Shown here piece by piece: positions 33,531 to 43,171 of a stretch of DNA of 64,000 nt; position 1 is the first letter of the stretch; every line of letters begins with the position of its first letter. Below the pieces are notes generated by a model. That model saw nothing but the letters and a program-made list of their open reading frames with translations. It ran no database searches and was not told where the DNA came from. Position numbers and translations under genes: made by a program. The stretch spans positions 19,792,867 to 19,856,866 of the forward strand of contig CM036754.1 in NCBI GenBank assembly GCA_020796225.1. The letters are read 5' to 3'. The DNA comes from Arion vulgaris. Its lineage: Eukaryota > Mollusca > Gastropoda > Stylommatophora > Arionidae.

Positions 33531-33920
33531 TTAAGACATGAAATCACTGTTCATATGTTGCACTTCGCTATTTTCTTTCACAATCCAATAATCTCGATTG
33601 AAGTTGTTTGGCCATTCACCAATATCGTTGGAGTACATTTTACTTTCGTTGTGTTTTGGCTTGTAGAAGATGTTGCTACATTGGAAGCATGTGCTGTGCT
33701 TTCTGACTCTTTGGCTTGAAGATGATATGGCTAAATTGGAAGGACTTTCTGTACATTCGATTTCAGTTTGTCTTGTGAAAAATGTGGCTAAATCGTGAAG
33801 AGTTGCTGATCTTAATGGTAATATTGGTAAAGATGATTCTTCTATAGCACTGCTTTCATCTACTACACAGTGGGACACGTCTTCTGTATTTTCTGCTTCG
33901 ATTTCGTTGGATTCGGCACC
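33531..33920 (-). pseudogene. hAT transposase N-terminal part
   Basis: A 115-codon minus-strand frame with an acidic/serine-rich start, then ATFFTRQTE and a stretch with CFQCSNIF. Its place near the 5' end of the same element, followed by the C-terminal part, indicates an internal deletion of the catalytic RNase H-like region. The ATG used is uncertain. Confidence 0.55.
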
Positions 33921-34539
33921 ATCACATACAACATTAAAAATTCAGACAGCGTGCGTGTTTTTGATATAACATCTGGTTATTTTTTCCATTTTAATCTCTG
34001 TCACATAGGCGCGGGGCCCCCTAAAAGCGTGGGCCCGTAGCATTTGCTACTTCTGCTACTAGGCTAATCCGGCTCTGGGTTCAACTCCCGCAATGGGCGT
34101 GGAATTTTCCCCGACCACGACGGCTCTCAGGTCGACCCAGCCTCAACTGGGTACCAGACATGCTCTGGGAAAGTAAGGCGGCCGGCGTGATGCTGACCAC
34201 ATCACCCATTGTGTGCCGACGGTCAATGAAAATACAGGCCTAACACTGTATTGACCTATATACCACGAGGTATGAAAGGGTTCCTTTACTTTACTTATAG
34301 TTGTGAATGGTATGGAGGTAGTTTAAGACCCCAAGTCTCAAAGATGGGCATTCTCCTTCAGTGCTATAGCAACGTGTCACTTGAACTTCGTGTTCTTTAT
34401 TTTTTTAAATACAAAATCTTAATCGTCTCTGCAACTGCTGTTGAGCCCTGTGATGATACTGTGCCAATCTGAATGAAGACTGAAAACAAATACAGAATAG
34501 CATGTGTGGAGATAGTACTTATGTTTTTTTCTCCATTTC

Positions 34540-34735
34540 CTGAAGTCTTTACAGACCTTAGGGTATTAAATGCCATTCACTTCATATTTCTAGTCCCTAG
34601 TTTGAAGGAGGTAGGACCAATTCCTTTCCTCATGTGTAGAAAGTCTAGTGTGGGATTGAACCCACAACCTTCTCGAATTTGAGTGGATAGGCGAACGCAT
34701 ACGCATTACGCTAGTCCGTCTCACGAGTACTTATT
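34540..34735 (-). repeat. SINE J copy
   Basis: Reverse tRNA-derived SINE. B box sense GTTGTGGGTTCAATCCC, A-box region near 34700. A second copy at 48275-48715 is split by SINE F. Confidence 0.65.
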
Positions 34736-34739
34736 GTTC

Positions 34740-35110
34740 GACTAAATTGTCCATGCTAGCTTTGCGTTATTAAAGAAAAGTGGACAAAGGGAGACAAATG
34801 AGGATTTATTCGGTCAGAGTTTAACAAAATGTTCGGTAACATGTGCAGATCGTTGGGTATGACGTTCGGCGATATACGGAAATCTACAGATCTCAGGTGG
34901 TCTGGTCGGATCAGATCATATCCGAAGAAAACTAGAGTAAGGCTGTGATAAAAACTGAATAAACAGGCGGGTTTGAACGAAGGCAGGTATACGATAGTTT
35001 TACATTAATTAACAAGGATAATAGTGAATTGCTTGTCATGTCGGATGGTGAGATATTCATCCTGACCCTGACCTACATGTTGATATTTGGTATTAGAAGA
35101 ATAAAAAAAA
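34740..35110. other. Nothing recognised
   Basis: No repeat or exon recognised. Confidence 0.4.
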
Positions 35111-35112
35111 GT

Positions 35113-35343
35113 TAATTGCATATCCTTTACAGGACTTTGCGAATCAACTCCCAGCTTTTAACGCTGTTTGTGAATTTTCTAGGCATTATTACGTTCAGTA
35201 GTTTGTCATTGCTTTCTGAACGGGTGGTGCCATCGTCCTTTTGTAAAAATCCACGCGAAACAACATTCAACCAAGCTGGATTCGAACTCAGAACGTCGGG
35301 GTTAATAGACCGAGTCACTATCCCCTAAGCCACAGATACCACC
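35113..35343 (-). repeat. SINE F2 copy
   Basis: Best F2 copy. Sense head GTGGCTTAGGGGATAGTGAC (A box) and GAGTTCGAATCCAGC (B box), body ending at TATCCTTTACAGGAC. The open frames on both strands here are shadows. Confidence 0.75.
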
Positions 35344-35678
35344 TGAAGAATACAATCATTCCAAAATTCATTGATGTGTTGTTTTTTTGTTTGTTGTTTT
35401 TTTCTCACCAGCAAGCTGGAAAATTAGACGAAAGATGTCAAATTACAACATGTTGAAAAATGTTGGGAAAATGTCAAGGTTCTCGTTTCTGGTAGTGAGC
35501 ACAACATATTTTCAGAATCTCTTCTTCTTCTTTTTCTGCGATCAGATTTCTATGCTTAGAGTTATAAACAGCAAGGTTAGTCGTCTCCATGAGTTGAATA
35601 TCAACAGGAGGTCCTCATGGATGTCCCACGATGTCTCCTTCAAACTAGTCTTACTTAGCCATGTTTGAGACCTTAGAT

Positions 35679-36063
35679 CTGCGTTTCCCAAAGTGAGCGG
35701 TATCACCCCCCAGTGGGCGCTGAAGCCACCCAGGGGGGCGATAGTGGGTTCAGAAGCATTTGGGGTTTTGTTTTTTTCGTCATTGTGCGATTATATAATC
35801 ATTAAAAATTTGAATTCTGCATTTTAATTCATATTATGCCCATCTTACACGATCCATTTTTCATCAATTTTCTATTTTATGTATATAATCATTTGAAATT
35901 CGACCATGTATCACAGAAATATATCAATTTTCTATGTTAAAGTGAGAATAGAGCATGTATATATATATGGGGGCATTGGTAAGCTTTTATAATGGGGAGG
36001 GGGCGTTACAAAGTTGACGTCGTGCAAAGTGGGCGGTGGGCCGAAAAATTTTGGGAATCTATG
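35679..36063. mobile_element. hAT MITE (family E), uninterrupted copy
   Basis: 385 bp with terminal TTTCCCAAA / TTTTGGGAA and an 8-bp TSD CCTTAGAT/CCTTAAAT (one mismatch). It is the reverse-oriented sister of 19715-20303 without the SINE. Confidence 0.8.
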
Positions 36064-36179
36064 CCTTAAATCCTCAAAACAGATTCACAGAACGTATTCG
36101 GGAGTTTGAGAACCCTTACGACATGAACATTTATCAGTTTTTATTTAGTGGAGATTGGCACAATGAAATACAACCAACC

Positions 36180-36480
36180 ACCAATAACAGTTAACAATAA
36201 AAAGAGATCGGGTACTAGAGCCAAAGGAAGACCAAGAAAAGATGGATAGACAATATCAAAACCACACTACATAAATACAGATACAACACAACAAATTCGA
36301 CTCATCTAGCCCTAGAACGCAAATTAAAGCTCCCATTATTACGCTTAACGGCAAGAGTGGACAGCCAACGCTTAACGGCAAGAGTGGACAGCCAACGCTT
36401 AACGGCAAGTACGCCAACGCTTAACGGCAAGAGTGGACAGCCAACTACATCTTCCACCTGACAATAGACAATAGAGATTG
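36180..36480 (+). pseudogene. LINE 3'-end fragment with an internal expansion
   Basis: Plus reading TRAKGRPRK, then HLALERKLKLPLL. The reverse paralogue is at 54350-54660. The coding tail is interrupted by four short tandem units. Confidence 0.65.
36341..36443 (+). repeat. 27-bp tandem repeat of LINE coding sequence, 4 units
   Basis: Starts at 36341, 36368, 36395 and 36417: three units of 27 bp and one of 22 bp, containing ACGCTTAACGGCAAGAGTGG. The paralogue near 54400-54425 (reverse) has a single copy. Confidence 0.85.
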
Positions 36481-36955
36481 GTTTGAATCTACATCTCCTG
36501 TGCGGATCATAAAGATGCATTTTGTTGGTTTGTGTCTAGCTTTAGAATGTGATCTTGTGAGTAACTGATGCCTGCTCTATTACTCCACGCTCCTTTGTTT
36601 GTATTTCCCTTTAATGGTTTTTTCTATGTTTGGTTAAAGTCATTCACGGTTGACTGGACATGCAAAACTAACGGGCATATGTGTGAGCTACAAAAGACAG
36701 TGAAGTTTATACAAGACACAACGTTGAATATATAGACACTATTTCAAGAGAACTAAGGAAAGGATGGAAATAGAATCGGTAGTGAAATTGTTCCTTTTCG
36801 GAAACAAGAATGAAATGTTGCAACATTTGACTGCACTGCAATATAAATTCATCCTTGATCATCAAAAATGAACTGTTGAGAAGTTGAATATATGGTGAAG
36901 CACTGTGATCTGTGCCTGACAGGTCAGAGTATGATAATCATAGTTAAGTAGATTA
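36480..36955. other. Nothing recognised
   Basis: No repeat or exon recognised. Confidence 0.4.
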
Positions 36956-36960
36956 TGTTT

Positions 36961-37222
36961 CGCCCGTGTGGTGTCAGGGCCCGCAAAGAAAGCAAAGAAT
37001 AGTACCACTGCGACCTACAAGGCATGTCGTAAAAGTCGATTGATGTAGGACCTAGGGAAGCTACCCTAGTGAATAAAAAGCATCGCAGAAATTGCATGTG
37101 TCGGCCTATTTGTAGGTGCGTAACTGGCACAACGTACAATCGCTCTTCGACTCAGTTCACATACAAATCACACAGTGGTTAACAAGTGGTCGAAGTGAAG
37201 CATTCGAAGAAAAAGAAGAAGA
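36961..37222 (+). repeat. SINE B copy
   Basis: Full-length B with GAAGAAG tail. Probable TSD AGATTATGTTT / AGATTATTTTT flanking it. Confidence 0.85.
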
Positions 37223-37224
37223 TT

Positions 37225-37610
37225 ATTTTTAATCTTACAGACTTAATGGTTCTATTTTTGTCTGTCTAGAATTATGTGAATTCAATGTTGCAAGTAAAAG
37301 TGTTGCAGTAAAGTAGAATAGTGGTTGACAATAAGTTGCATTGTGTCCATTCAGACGTTTCTCAGCATCTCCAAGAATTGTTGAATAGCAACAAAATAAT
37401 TATCCAGGAACAGACAATAACACATTTCTGATGGACTGCAGTTCTCATCTGAATACTTTGAAACACAATGCCCAGACATTTTGTTAAAAAACTGTTAGCA
37501 CTAAGAGTATGCCGTGGTTCAGTCTGTAAAGAATTAATTAAAATAATGAGTTTTGAATACTGAAAAGAAATAATTGTGGTTTAATCTTTAAACCCGTCAA
37601 CACTCTCATT
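37225..37610. other. Nothing recognised
   Basis: No repeat or exon recognised. Confidence 0.4.
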
Positions 37611-37611
37611 G

Positions 37612-37860
37612 CTACACCCGTTTGTTGCCGGGGCTCGCAAGGGGGGCAAAGAGTAGTACTACTACCACCTACACGACATGATGTAGGGGCCTATTGAAAC
37701 TACCCTAGTATTTAAAAAACAGTTTCAGAAATAGGATGTGCTGGCCTACTTGTAGCCGCATAACTGACACAACGTACAATCGCTCTTAGGCTCAGATCGC
37801 ATACAAATCACAAAACGTGGTTTAATAAGTGGTCGATATGGAACGTTCGAAGAAGAAGAA
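37612..37860 (+). repeat. SINE B copy
   Basis: Diverged B copy with a small deletion in the core (the TAAGAGGCGACT block is lost) and a GAAGAAGAA tail. Confidence 0.8.
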
Positions 37861-37872
37861 AAATCTATTAAA

Positions 37873-38190
37873 TTAGTAACAGATTTCGTTATAAAAATAA
37901 TCTAAGCAGTTTTTATATACACCATAATTGATCTGAAATGCACATTCTGAGGCTGACTTGGGAGCCAGTCCATCTTGGTAAAGTATGTAGATGGTGAAGA
38001 GGAGATCCATTTTGACATATTCGAAAAAAGGATACACCAGACAACAGCAGTTGAGAACCCTGCTACAGATTTCATTTCCTTCTTTCTTATTCTCCATGTA
38101 TTGCATCATAGCAAAAATGTTCACTACAACCAGAACTGTGTTGTACATAATTTGAGATGATGATGAGCCAAATTCTTTATGAAATAACAT
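37873..38190 (-). other. Unidentified open frame, 105 codons
   Basis: Minus-strand frame with a hydrophobic middle (CCCLVYPFFEYV, LLFTIYILYQDG) and a cysteine-containing C-terminus. It does not overlap any repeat family I recognise, unlike almost every other frame of this length here. It could be a lone exon or a relic of a membrane protein, or chance in AT-rich DNA. No flanking splice signals were convincing. Confidence 0.2.
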
Positions 38191-38329
38191 ACGGTTTTCA
38201 AATCAATATAAAACAAATATGTACGGTCAAAATTGCTGATGACTAAACCATCATGAAAGTAACATATATATTGATGCGAAAAACACAGCTCCTCCTACAA
38301 AAACAGCCATTCAGCTTGAAGATAAAAAA

Positions 38330-38740
38330 TAGGTACCGCGAAGGTTATAGACAAACTAGCCCTAACAATTGCCAAACAAACCCAAAGTAGTAATATCAAC
38401 ATAGAAGGTAATACCATTAAGCAAGTGCACTGTTTCGATATATGGCAAAATCAGTAATGCCGGCAGTTAAATCGGTATTAAGCCTATGATTGCAACAGCT
38501 AAACAGGCACTCAGCGAGGAATACAAATTTATGTCCTCATCTAACATCGATATGAAGCTTCGCAAAAAATAATAGCCACACATATCTAGCCAAACTGCAT
38601 TATATGGCTCAGAAAGGTGTACTCTGAAAACAACGGATAACAATAATTTTAAGGTTTTAGAGAGTTGGAGTTATCGCAGAATAGACCGAGTGAATTTGCC
38701 AGATAACACGTGAAATTGCTATATTATTGAAGACACATAT
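38330..38740 (+). pseudogene. LINE ORF2 C-terminal fragment
   Basis: Plus reading in pieces: IATAKQALSEEYKFMSSSNI, then ALYGSERCTLKTTDNNNFKV, then SWSYRRIDRVN. This is the post-RT block of a non-LTR retrotransposon with stops and frameshifts. Confidence 0.7.
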
Positions 38741-38859
38741 CTGTTTATAGACAAACTACGAGTCCAGTATGAAAACAATAAACATAACCTGGATTGATCA
38801 TATTGACATCATCTAATAGCTTGTCCTGAGCAGAACTTTGCCGGCATGCAGTACCCTTT

Positions 38860-39200
38860 AATAAAAGTCTCTTCAACCCTTTGTGTCTTTTTCTATGTCC
38901 ATAATACTAAATTGTCCCTTTTTTATTTGTAGCAGCAGCCAGTTTTCTTTGCTTTTGAGCTTCGTCTGAATATATATATATTTCTTCTCTTCTCTGTCCA
39001 TGATATACGGCTGACTCTACTGTAAAACTTATAATAAAAAGCACATATATGTTTTTCCACTGCCTTGTTTCATACCCATACGTTGCCACTGGGAATATGC
39101 GCGCATGCTCTTTTGATTCTGATCTTTGTTTTCCTATCAGTTTCATTTCATACTGGTTTTAGTTCAAGTTTTTGTAAGGCTATATTAGTTCTTCTTTTAA
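38860..39200 (-). pseudogene. LINE ORF2 C-terminal fragment
   Basis: Minus reading FPVATYGYETRQW followed by frameshifted KSKENWLLLQIK. Same region of the protein as other fragments (ATYGSETW-type motif). Confidence 0.55.
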
Positions 39201-39299
39201 TTTCCTTACATTCATTGAACATATTCAATCAATCAAGTGCCATGTCTTTCCCCTGCGCAGACGATCATGTTTCTCCTCAACTCTCTTCCTAGTGCAAGT

Positions 39300-39470
39300 A
39301 ATGAGTTCTGACGTCGGTCTTGTGTCGCACCATGATGCCAGACCATCCAACATTTTCTCCCCCTGTCTTCCACGATCTCTCCTTCCTGGCAGTTTACCAT
39401 TTGTTACCTACTGCTCTTAATCTCCTCTTCACATTATATGTCTGAAGAACCTTGATTGTCTAATTCGTAT
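39300..39470 (-). pseudogene. Probable LINE 3'-end fragment
   Basis: Resembles the 26285-26440 fragment (GTCGCACCATGATGCCAGAC versus TAGTGCCATGAAGTCAGGCT) in the same orientation. Confidence 0.35.
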
Positions 39471-39563
39471 TCCTTTGATAAGGTTTCTTTGAGTGCAGGC
39501 CTGTTTTAAAACCTCATCATTTGTTTTCTTCGCTGCTCATGGAATTTTCAGCATTTTTTTTTC

Positions 39564-39758
39564 CCGATCCAGAAGCACTTGAGCTTTCAGCTCTTCGGCT
39601 CGGTGCCATGGACATCGTAACCTTTCGGTTCGGTGCCACAAACACCGTAAATCTGGAGAACCTGTGACTTTTCTGCCAGCCCGCGGAATTGAACCCGCAC
39701 TCACAGGAGCTTGTCACCCGTCGTCCAGCGCGCTACGAACACGCTGGCCAGGCGGGCT
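39564..39758 (-). repeat. SINE A copy
   Basis: Full-length reverse SINE A from CCGATCCAGAAGCACTTGAG to the tRNA-like head. TSD not clear. Confidence 0.85.
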
Positions 39759-40009
39759 CGGCATACTTATATAAAACCACATCTTTGTGGCTTCAAGCAA
39801 TCTTATTGATTGCTTGTTCAGTGTCCATGATTCGCTGCCATACATAAGTATTGGGACAAAATAGCAATGGAGTAGACGTTTCCGCAGTGTCATTGGTAGT
39901 TAATTCACACATAGTATGTATTTCATTTTAATAAAAGCTACTTTCGCTTGAGCTATTCTACTTATAATCTCTGTTTTACATCCTCCACCTTTCTTTCTTT
40001 CTCGAATCC

Positions 40010-40545
40010 TGTTTGCCTCACAGCGTCAGGTCAGGAAGAGATTTCTAAAACGGGCCCTAGTATGCGCTTTATAAATAGTCTCTTTCGTTGCCTCTGTTAT
40101 CTCTGAGGTCCATCTTTTGCGTGGCCGGACCTTTGCTTTGTACCCATTGTATCGGAGCAGCATTGCTCTTTGAGGTGCACTGTCTGATGGTAATCTTCTT
40201 ACTTGGCCGAACCATTTAATTTGTTGTTTCTTGATGAAGTCTAGTACTGATGTTGTACCCACTTTTTCCTGATGGCTTCATTTCTCAACCGGTCTCTTCT
40301 TGTTACACCCAGCATTCTGCGTAGACACTTCATCTCTGTTGTGACTAGTTTTCTTCTATCGTTTGTTGTCAGCGTCCAGGTTTGGCACTGGTAACATAAT
40401 GTGGGGAGAAAGATTGTGTTGAACATTGCTCTTTTTGTGTCCATGGTGACGTGTTTGCATCTTAACATTGGCGCCATTTGCCCTATTATTTGATTTGCTT
40501 TGTTGCATCTGTGTTGAATCCTCTATCTGATGTTAGTAATGTTCT
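40010..40545 (-). pseudogene. LINE ORF2 C-terminal fragment (unexpanded reference)
   Basis: Minus reading FLPTLCYQCQTWTLTTNDRR, KCLRRMLGVTRRDRLRNEA, then KQQIKWFGQVRRLPS and VRPRKRWTSEI, with one frame change near 40260. It lacks the RT catalytic core. The segment 40279-40312, here single, is the unit of the 34-bp array at 12658-13440. Confidence 0.8.
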
Positions 40546-40889
40546 TAGATACTTGAATCCATGGACTTGTTTCAGTGTTGTTGTGTTGTTGGTTTTTTAA
40601 TCTGGTTTTCTCCATTTCTGCGTAGTAAACTATCAACTAAACATTTATTTGATTCATTTTCTAGCCTCCCCCTTCCCTCCCCATCCGTCCCTACTTTCCC
40701 CAGAAAAAAAAATTATATGAATTCTCATTGGTACAATGCAAAATGTCGTCCACAGAAATAACAGAGGCAGTGAATGATACCAGGAAGCACACATAAGAGT
40801 TCGTACTCGAAATATTATCATATACTGATACTGTGAGGCTAAACGTCATTAGAGAAAATTAAGAAATAAAAAGACGAAAACGTTAGACC

Positions 40890-41010
40890 AGTATTTTTTA
40901 CTTTGACCAATGACACACGTTAGATAATGGGGTCAACATCACGTCAGCAGCCTTTACATCCCAGTGTTTATCCGATTCCCAATTGAGACTGGGTCGATCT
41001 AAGAACCGCA
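40890..41010 (-). repeat. SINE C, truncated
   Basis: Reverse 3' part of SINE C with a CCAATTGAGACTGGGTCGAT block. Confidence 0.6.
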
Positions 41011-41149
41011 TGATCGAAAAAAATGCCAGGACTGTTGACTTGTATCCTAAGACCAAAGAACATACACTTGAATCACTGTTGCTGTTTGGCCTGGTTCTGT
41101 AATAGTACAAGTGTATTGTTCTCTCTTATGTAAATTCTTTTACTGCTTT

Positions 41150-42775
41150 ATTTATATCTTGCAAAGTTAGATGAAGACTACACCAAATACAGAACAGCAA
41201 GAATGAATAGTAAAAATAAAGTAAAGTCATCTAAATCAGAATCTTGGGCAAAGTATGGAGAACATTTAGCGGAACTATGCACTAAGGCACCAAGAAAGTT
41301 CTACAGAAGCATAAAGGCAATGAGGCTAAAATAAGAACAATTCAATCCAGTCACCATTATAAATAACAAGTCTAGGAAACCTGTTACCAACGGCAAAGAT
41401 ATTAACAACAGATGGAAAGAATATTTAACGGAGCTGTTAAACTGCGAAACACAAGGTACAGAAACATTTCAAATGAAACATGGAAAATACCAACAATTGA
41501 ACATTTTAGAATCCGAATTTGAAATGGCACTAAAACAAAGCAAAAGCAAAAAGGCAGCAGGGATAGATGGGTTTTAACAACAGAAATGTTACTTGCATGT
41601 AAACAACAACAATAACATGGCTGACCAGAATTTTAACATAGCTTGGGAGGCACAAGAAGCTCCAGATGACTGGCAGAGAACTATTATAGTCCCAATATGG
41701 AAGAACAAAGGAAACAAAAAAGAGTGTGAAACATACAAGGGTATCTCTCTTTTGAGCCATATAGGAAAAATATTTGCAAAAATATTGGAGCAAAGAGCAA
41801 GACATAGACCAAGAAAAGGCATTTTATAGAGTAAACAGGTGCAAGCTATGGAAGATTCTTGAAGAATATGGCGTCCAGGGACAACTATTAGGTAATATCA
41901 TGGCCTTATATCAAGATAGAGAGGCCGCGGTAGCGTAGTTGTTAGTGAACTCGCTTCTTAAGGCTGGTGGTCTGGGTTCAACTCCCACAGTGCGCGTGGA
42001 ATTTTTCCCGACCGCGACGGCTCTCAGGTTGACCCAGCCTCAACTGGGTACCAGACATGCTCTGGGAAAGTAAAGGTGGCCGGCGGGATGCTGACCACAT
42101 CACCCATCATGTGCCGACGGTCAATGAAAATACAGGCCTAACACTGTATTGCCCTATATACCACGAGGTATGAAAGGGTTCCTTTACTTTTACTTATATC
42201 AAGATAGCCAGAGTACAGTAAGAACAACAGAAGGAATGACCGACCGGTTCTCCATTACATCAGGTGTTAGACAAGGTTGTGTCCTCTCACCACTACTCTT
42301 TATTGCATATATGGATAAAATAACTCGAGTTAAATTCAGATAATGATGAAATAAATGAACTGCTTTTGCAGATGATCAGTGCCTGATACATCAAAATGAA
42401 CAAGATCTACAACATCATATTGACACCTTTTACAAAAATTGTATAAATCATGATATGAAAATCAACAACACTAAAACAGAAATAATGAATATTGGAAGAA
42501 AACATAATAAACTAGACATCCATATCAATGGCACTACAATAATCCAAGTGAAAGAATTCAAATATTTAGGAAGCATATTCACAGAAGACGGAAGACTAGA
42601 TAGAGAGATAGAGGCTAGAATGCAAAAGCAAATGCTGTAACCTACCAGCTAGCCCCATTGTTAAGGCACCCAAAATTTCACAGGCAGCTAAGCAACAGAT
42701 GATCAACAGCATTTTTATACCTACTTTGTGTTAACCATAGACTCACAGAATTGAGTAAAATTGCAAAATAGCTTG
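41150..42775 (+). pseudogene. Non-LTR retrotransposon reverse transcriptase, broken
   Basis: The longest RT relic here. Order: a pre-RT region (41170-41560, ending KKAAGIDGF then a stop), fingers (WKNKGNKKECETYKGISLLS, then KIFAKILEQRA, 41695-41800), motif A region (DIDQEKAFYRVNRCKLWKIL, about 41806-41865), then a SINE C insertion, then palm (ITSGVRQGCVLSPLLF), a frameshift, FADDQ (motif C, 42366-42380), MKINNTKTEIM and KVKEFKYLGSIF-like text. The segment normally lying between fingers and motif A, with the QNGFR-type motif, is absent. It reads on into HPKFHRQ near 42665. It cannot encode active protein. Confidence 0.85.
41930..42193 (+). repeat. SINE C, full length, with target-site duplication
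   Basis: A box GGTAGCGTAGTTGTTAGTG, B box GGGTTCAACTCCC, body ending in TTCCTTTACTTTTAC. Perfect 14-bp TSD TTATATCAAGATAG at 41916-41929 and 42194-42207. It defines family C as about 264 bp. Confidence 0.92.
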
Positions 42776-43080
42776 CAGTGTTCTATCAAACATCTATATT
42801 TTCCGTCCCCATTTTCTGATCTAGGTCAGGGAAACCCCACTCAGCTGTCTGGCCTAGTTATCTAGAGTTGGCTGTGTCTCACATAACTTAAAACGCATAG
42901 AACGTTGGAAGAAATTGTGGCAATCGAAAATAACCGCAATTCTAATTCTCCGATTATAGAGGTTTGAATGTTATTATTTACAAATAAAAGGACGTGGGTT
43001 GACCGAAAATATATACATGTATATATATATATTTGCTGCTGCTGTACATGTTCTTTTACTTACTGGTCATTTATTCACAG
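42776..43080 (+). other. Upstream flank of TATDN3
   Basis: No repeat recognised before the AT run at 43011-43031. The sequence just before the start codon ends TTTATTCACAG, a plausible splice acceptor, so a non-coding first exon probably lies upstream. I could not place it or a promoter. Confidence 0.35.
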
Positions 43081-43084
43081 CCAG

Positions 43085-43171
43085 ATGGAAGATATCGCTA
43101 CACAAGAAAATAATAGACATTGTGCCATGGTAGATGTTCATACACATCTAACAGACAGTCGTTTAATCCAG
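43085..43171 (+). CDS. TATDN3: TATDN3 coding exon 1
   Basis: Residues 1-29, ending phase 0 at CAG|GTGCGT. Contains the HxH metal motif in [13 protein letters not shown] likely acceptor (TTATTCACAG) precedes it, suggesting an upstream 5' UTR exon. Confidence 0.9.

Larger units (their letters stand above)
32789..34077 (-). mobile_element. hAT DNA transposon, internally deleted
   Basis: 1289 bp. The ends CAGTGCCGGATTAGGCTAG and CTAGGCTAATCCGGCTCTG are near-perfect inverted repeats with the hAT CAGNG signature, and the 8-bp TSD GGTTCAAC is perfect (32781-32788 and 34078-34085). It contains two parts of a hAT transposase on the minus strand; the element is much shorter than autonomous hATs. Confidence 0.93.
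32727..34295 (+). repeat. SINE C copy split by a hAT transposon
   Basis: SINE C head (GTAGCGTAGTTGTTAGTGAA) at 32733-32788 and the rest at 34078-34295. The whole is flanked by its own 14-bp TSD TATAGTTGTGAATG (32713-32726 and 34296-34309). The hAT sits exactly in the tRNA B box. Confidence 0.9.

Noticed and set aside
42968..43084. Upstream ATG extending TATDN3 by 39 residues
   Set aside because: The extension is low-complexity translated AT repeat and pyrimidine tract; TATDN3 proteins start shortly before the HxH motif, and a splice acceptor precedes 43081.
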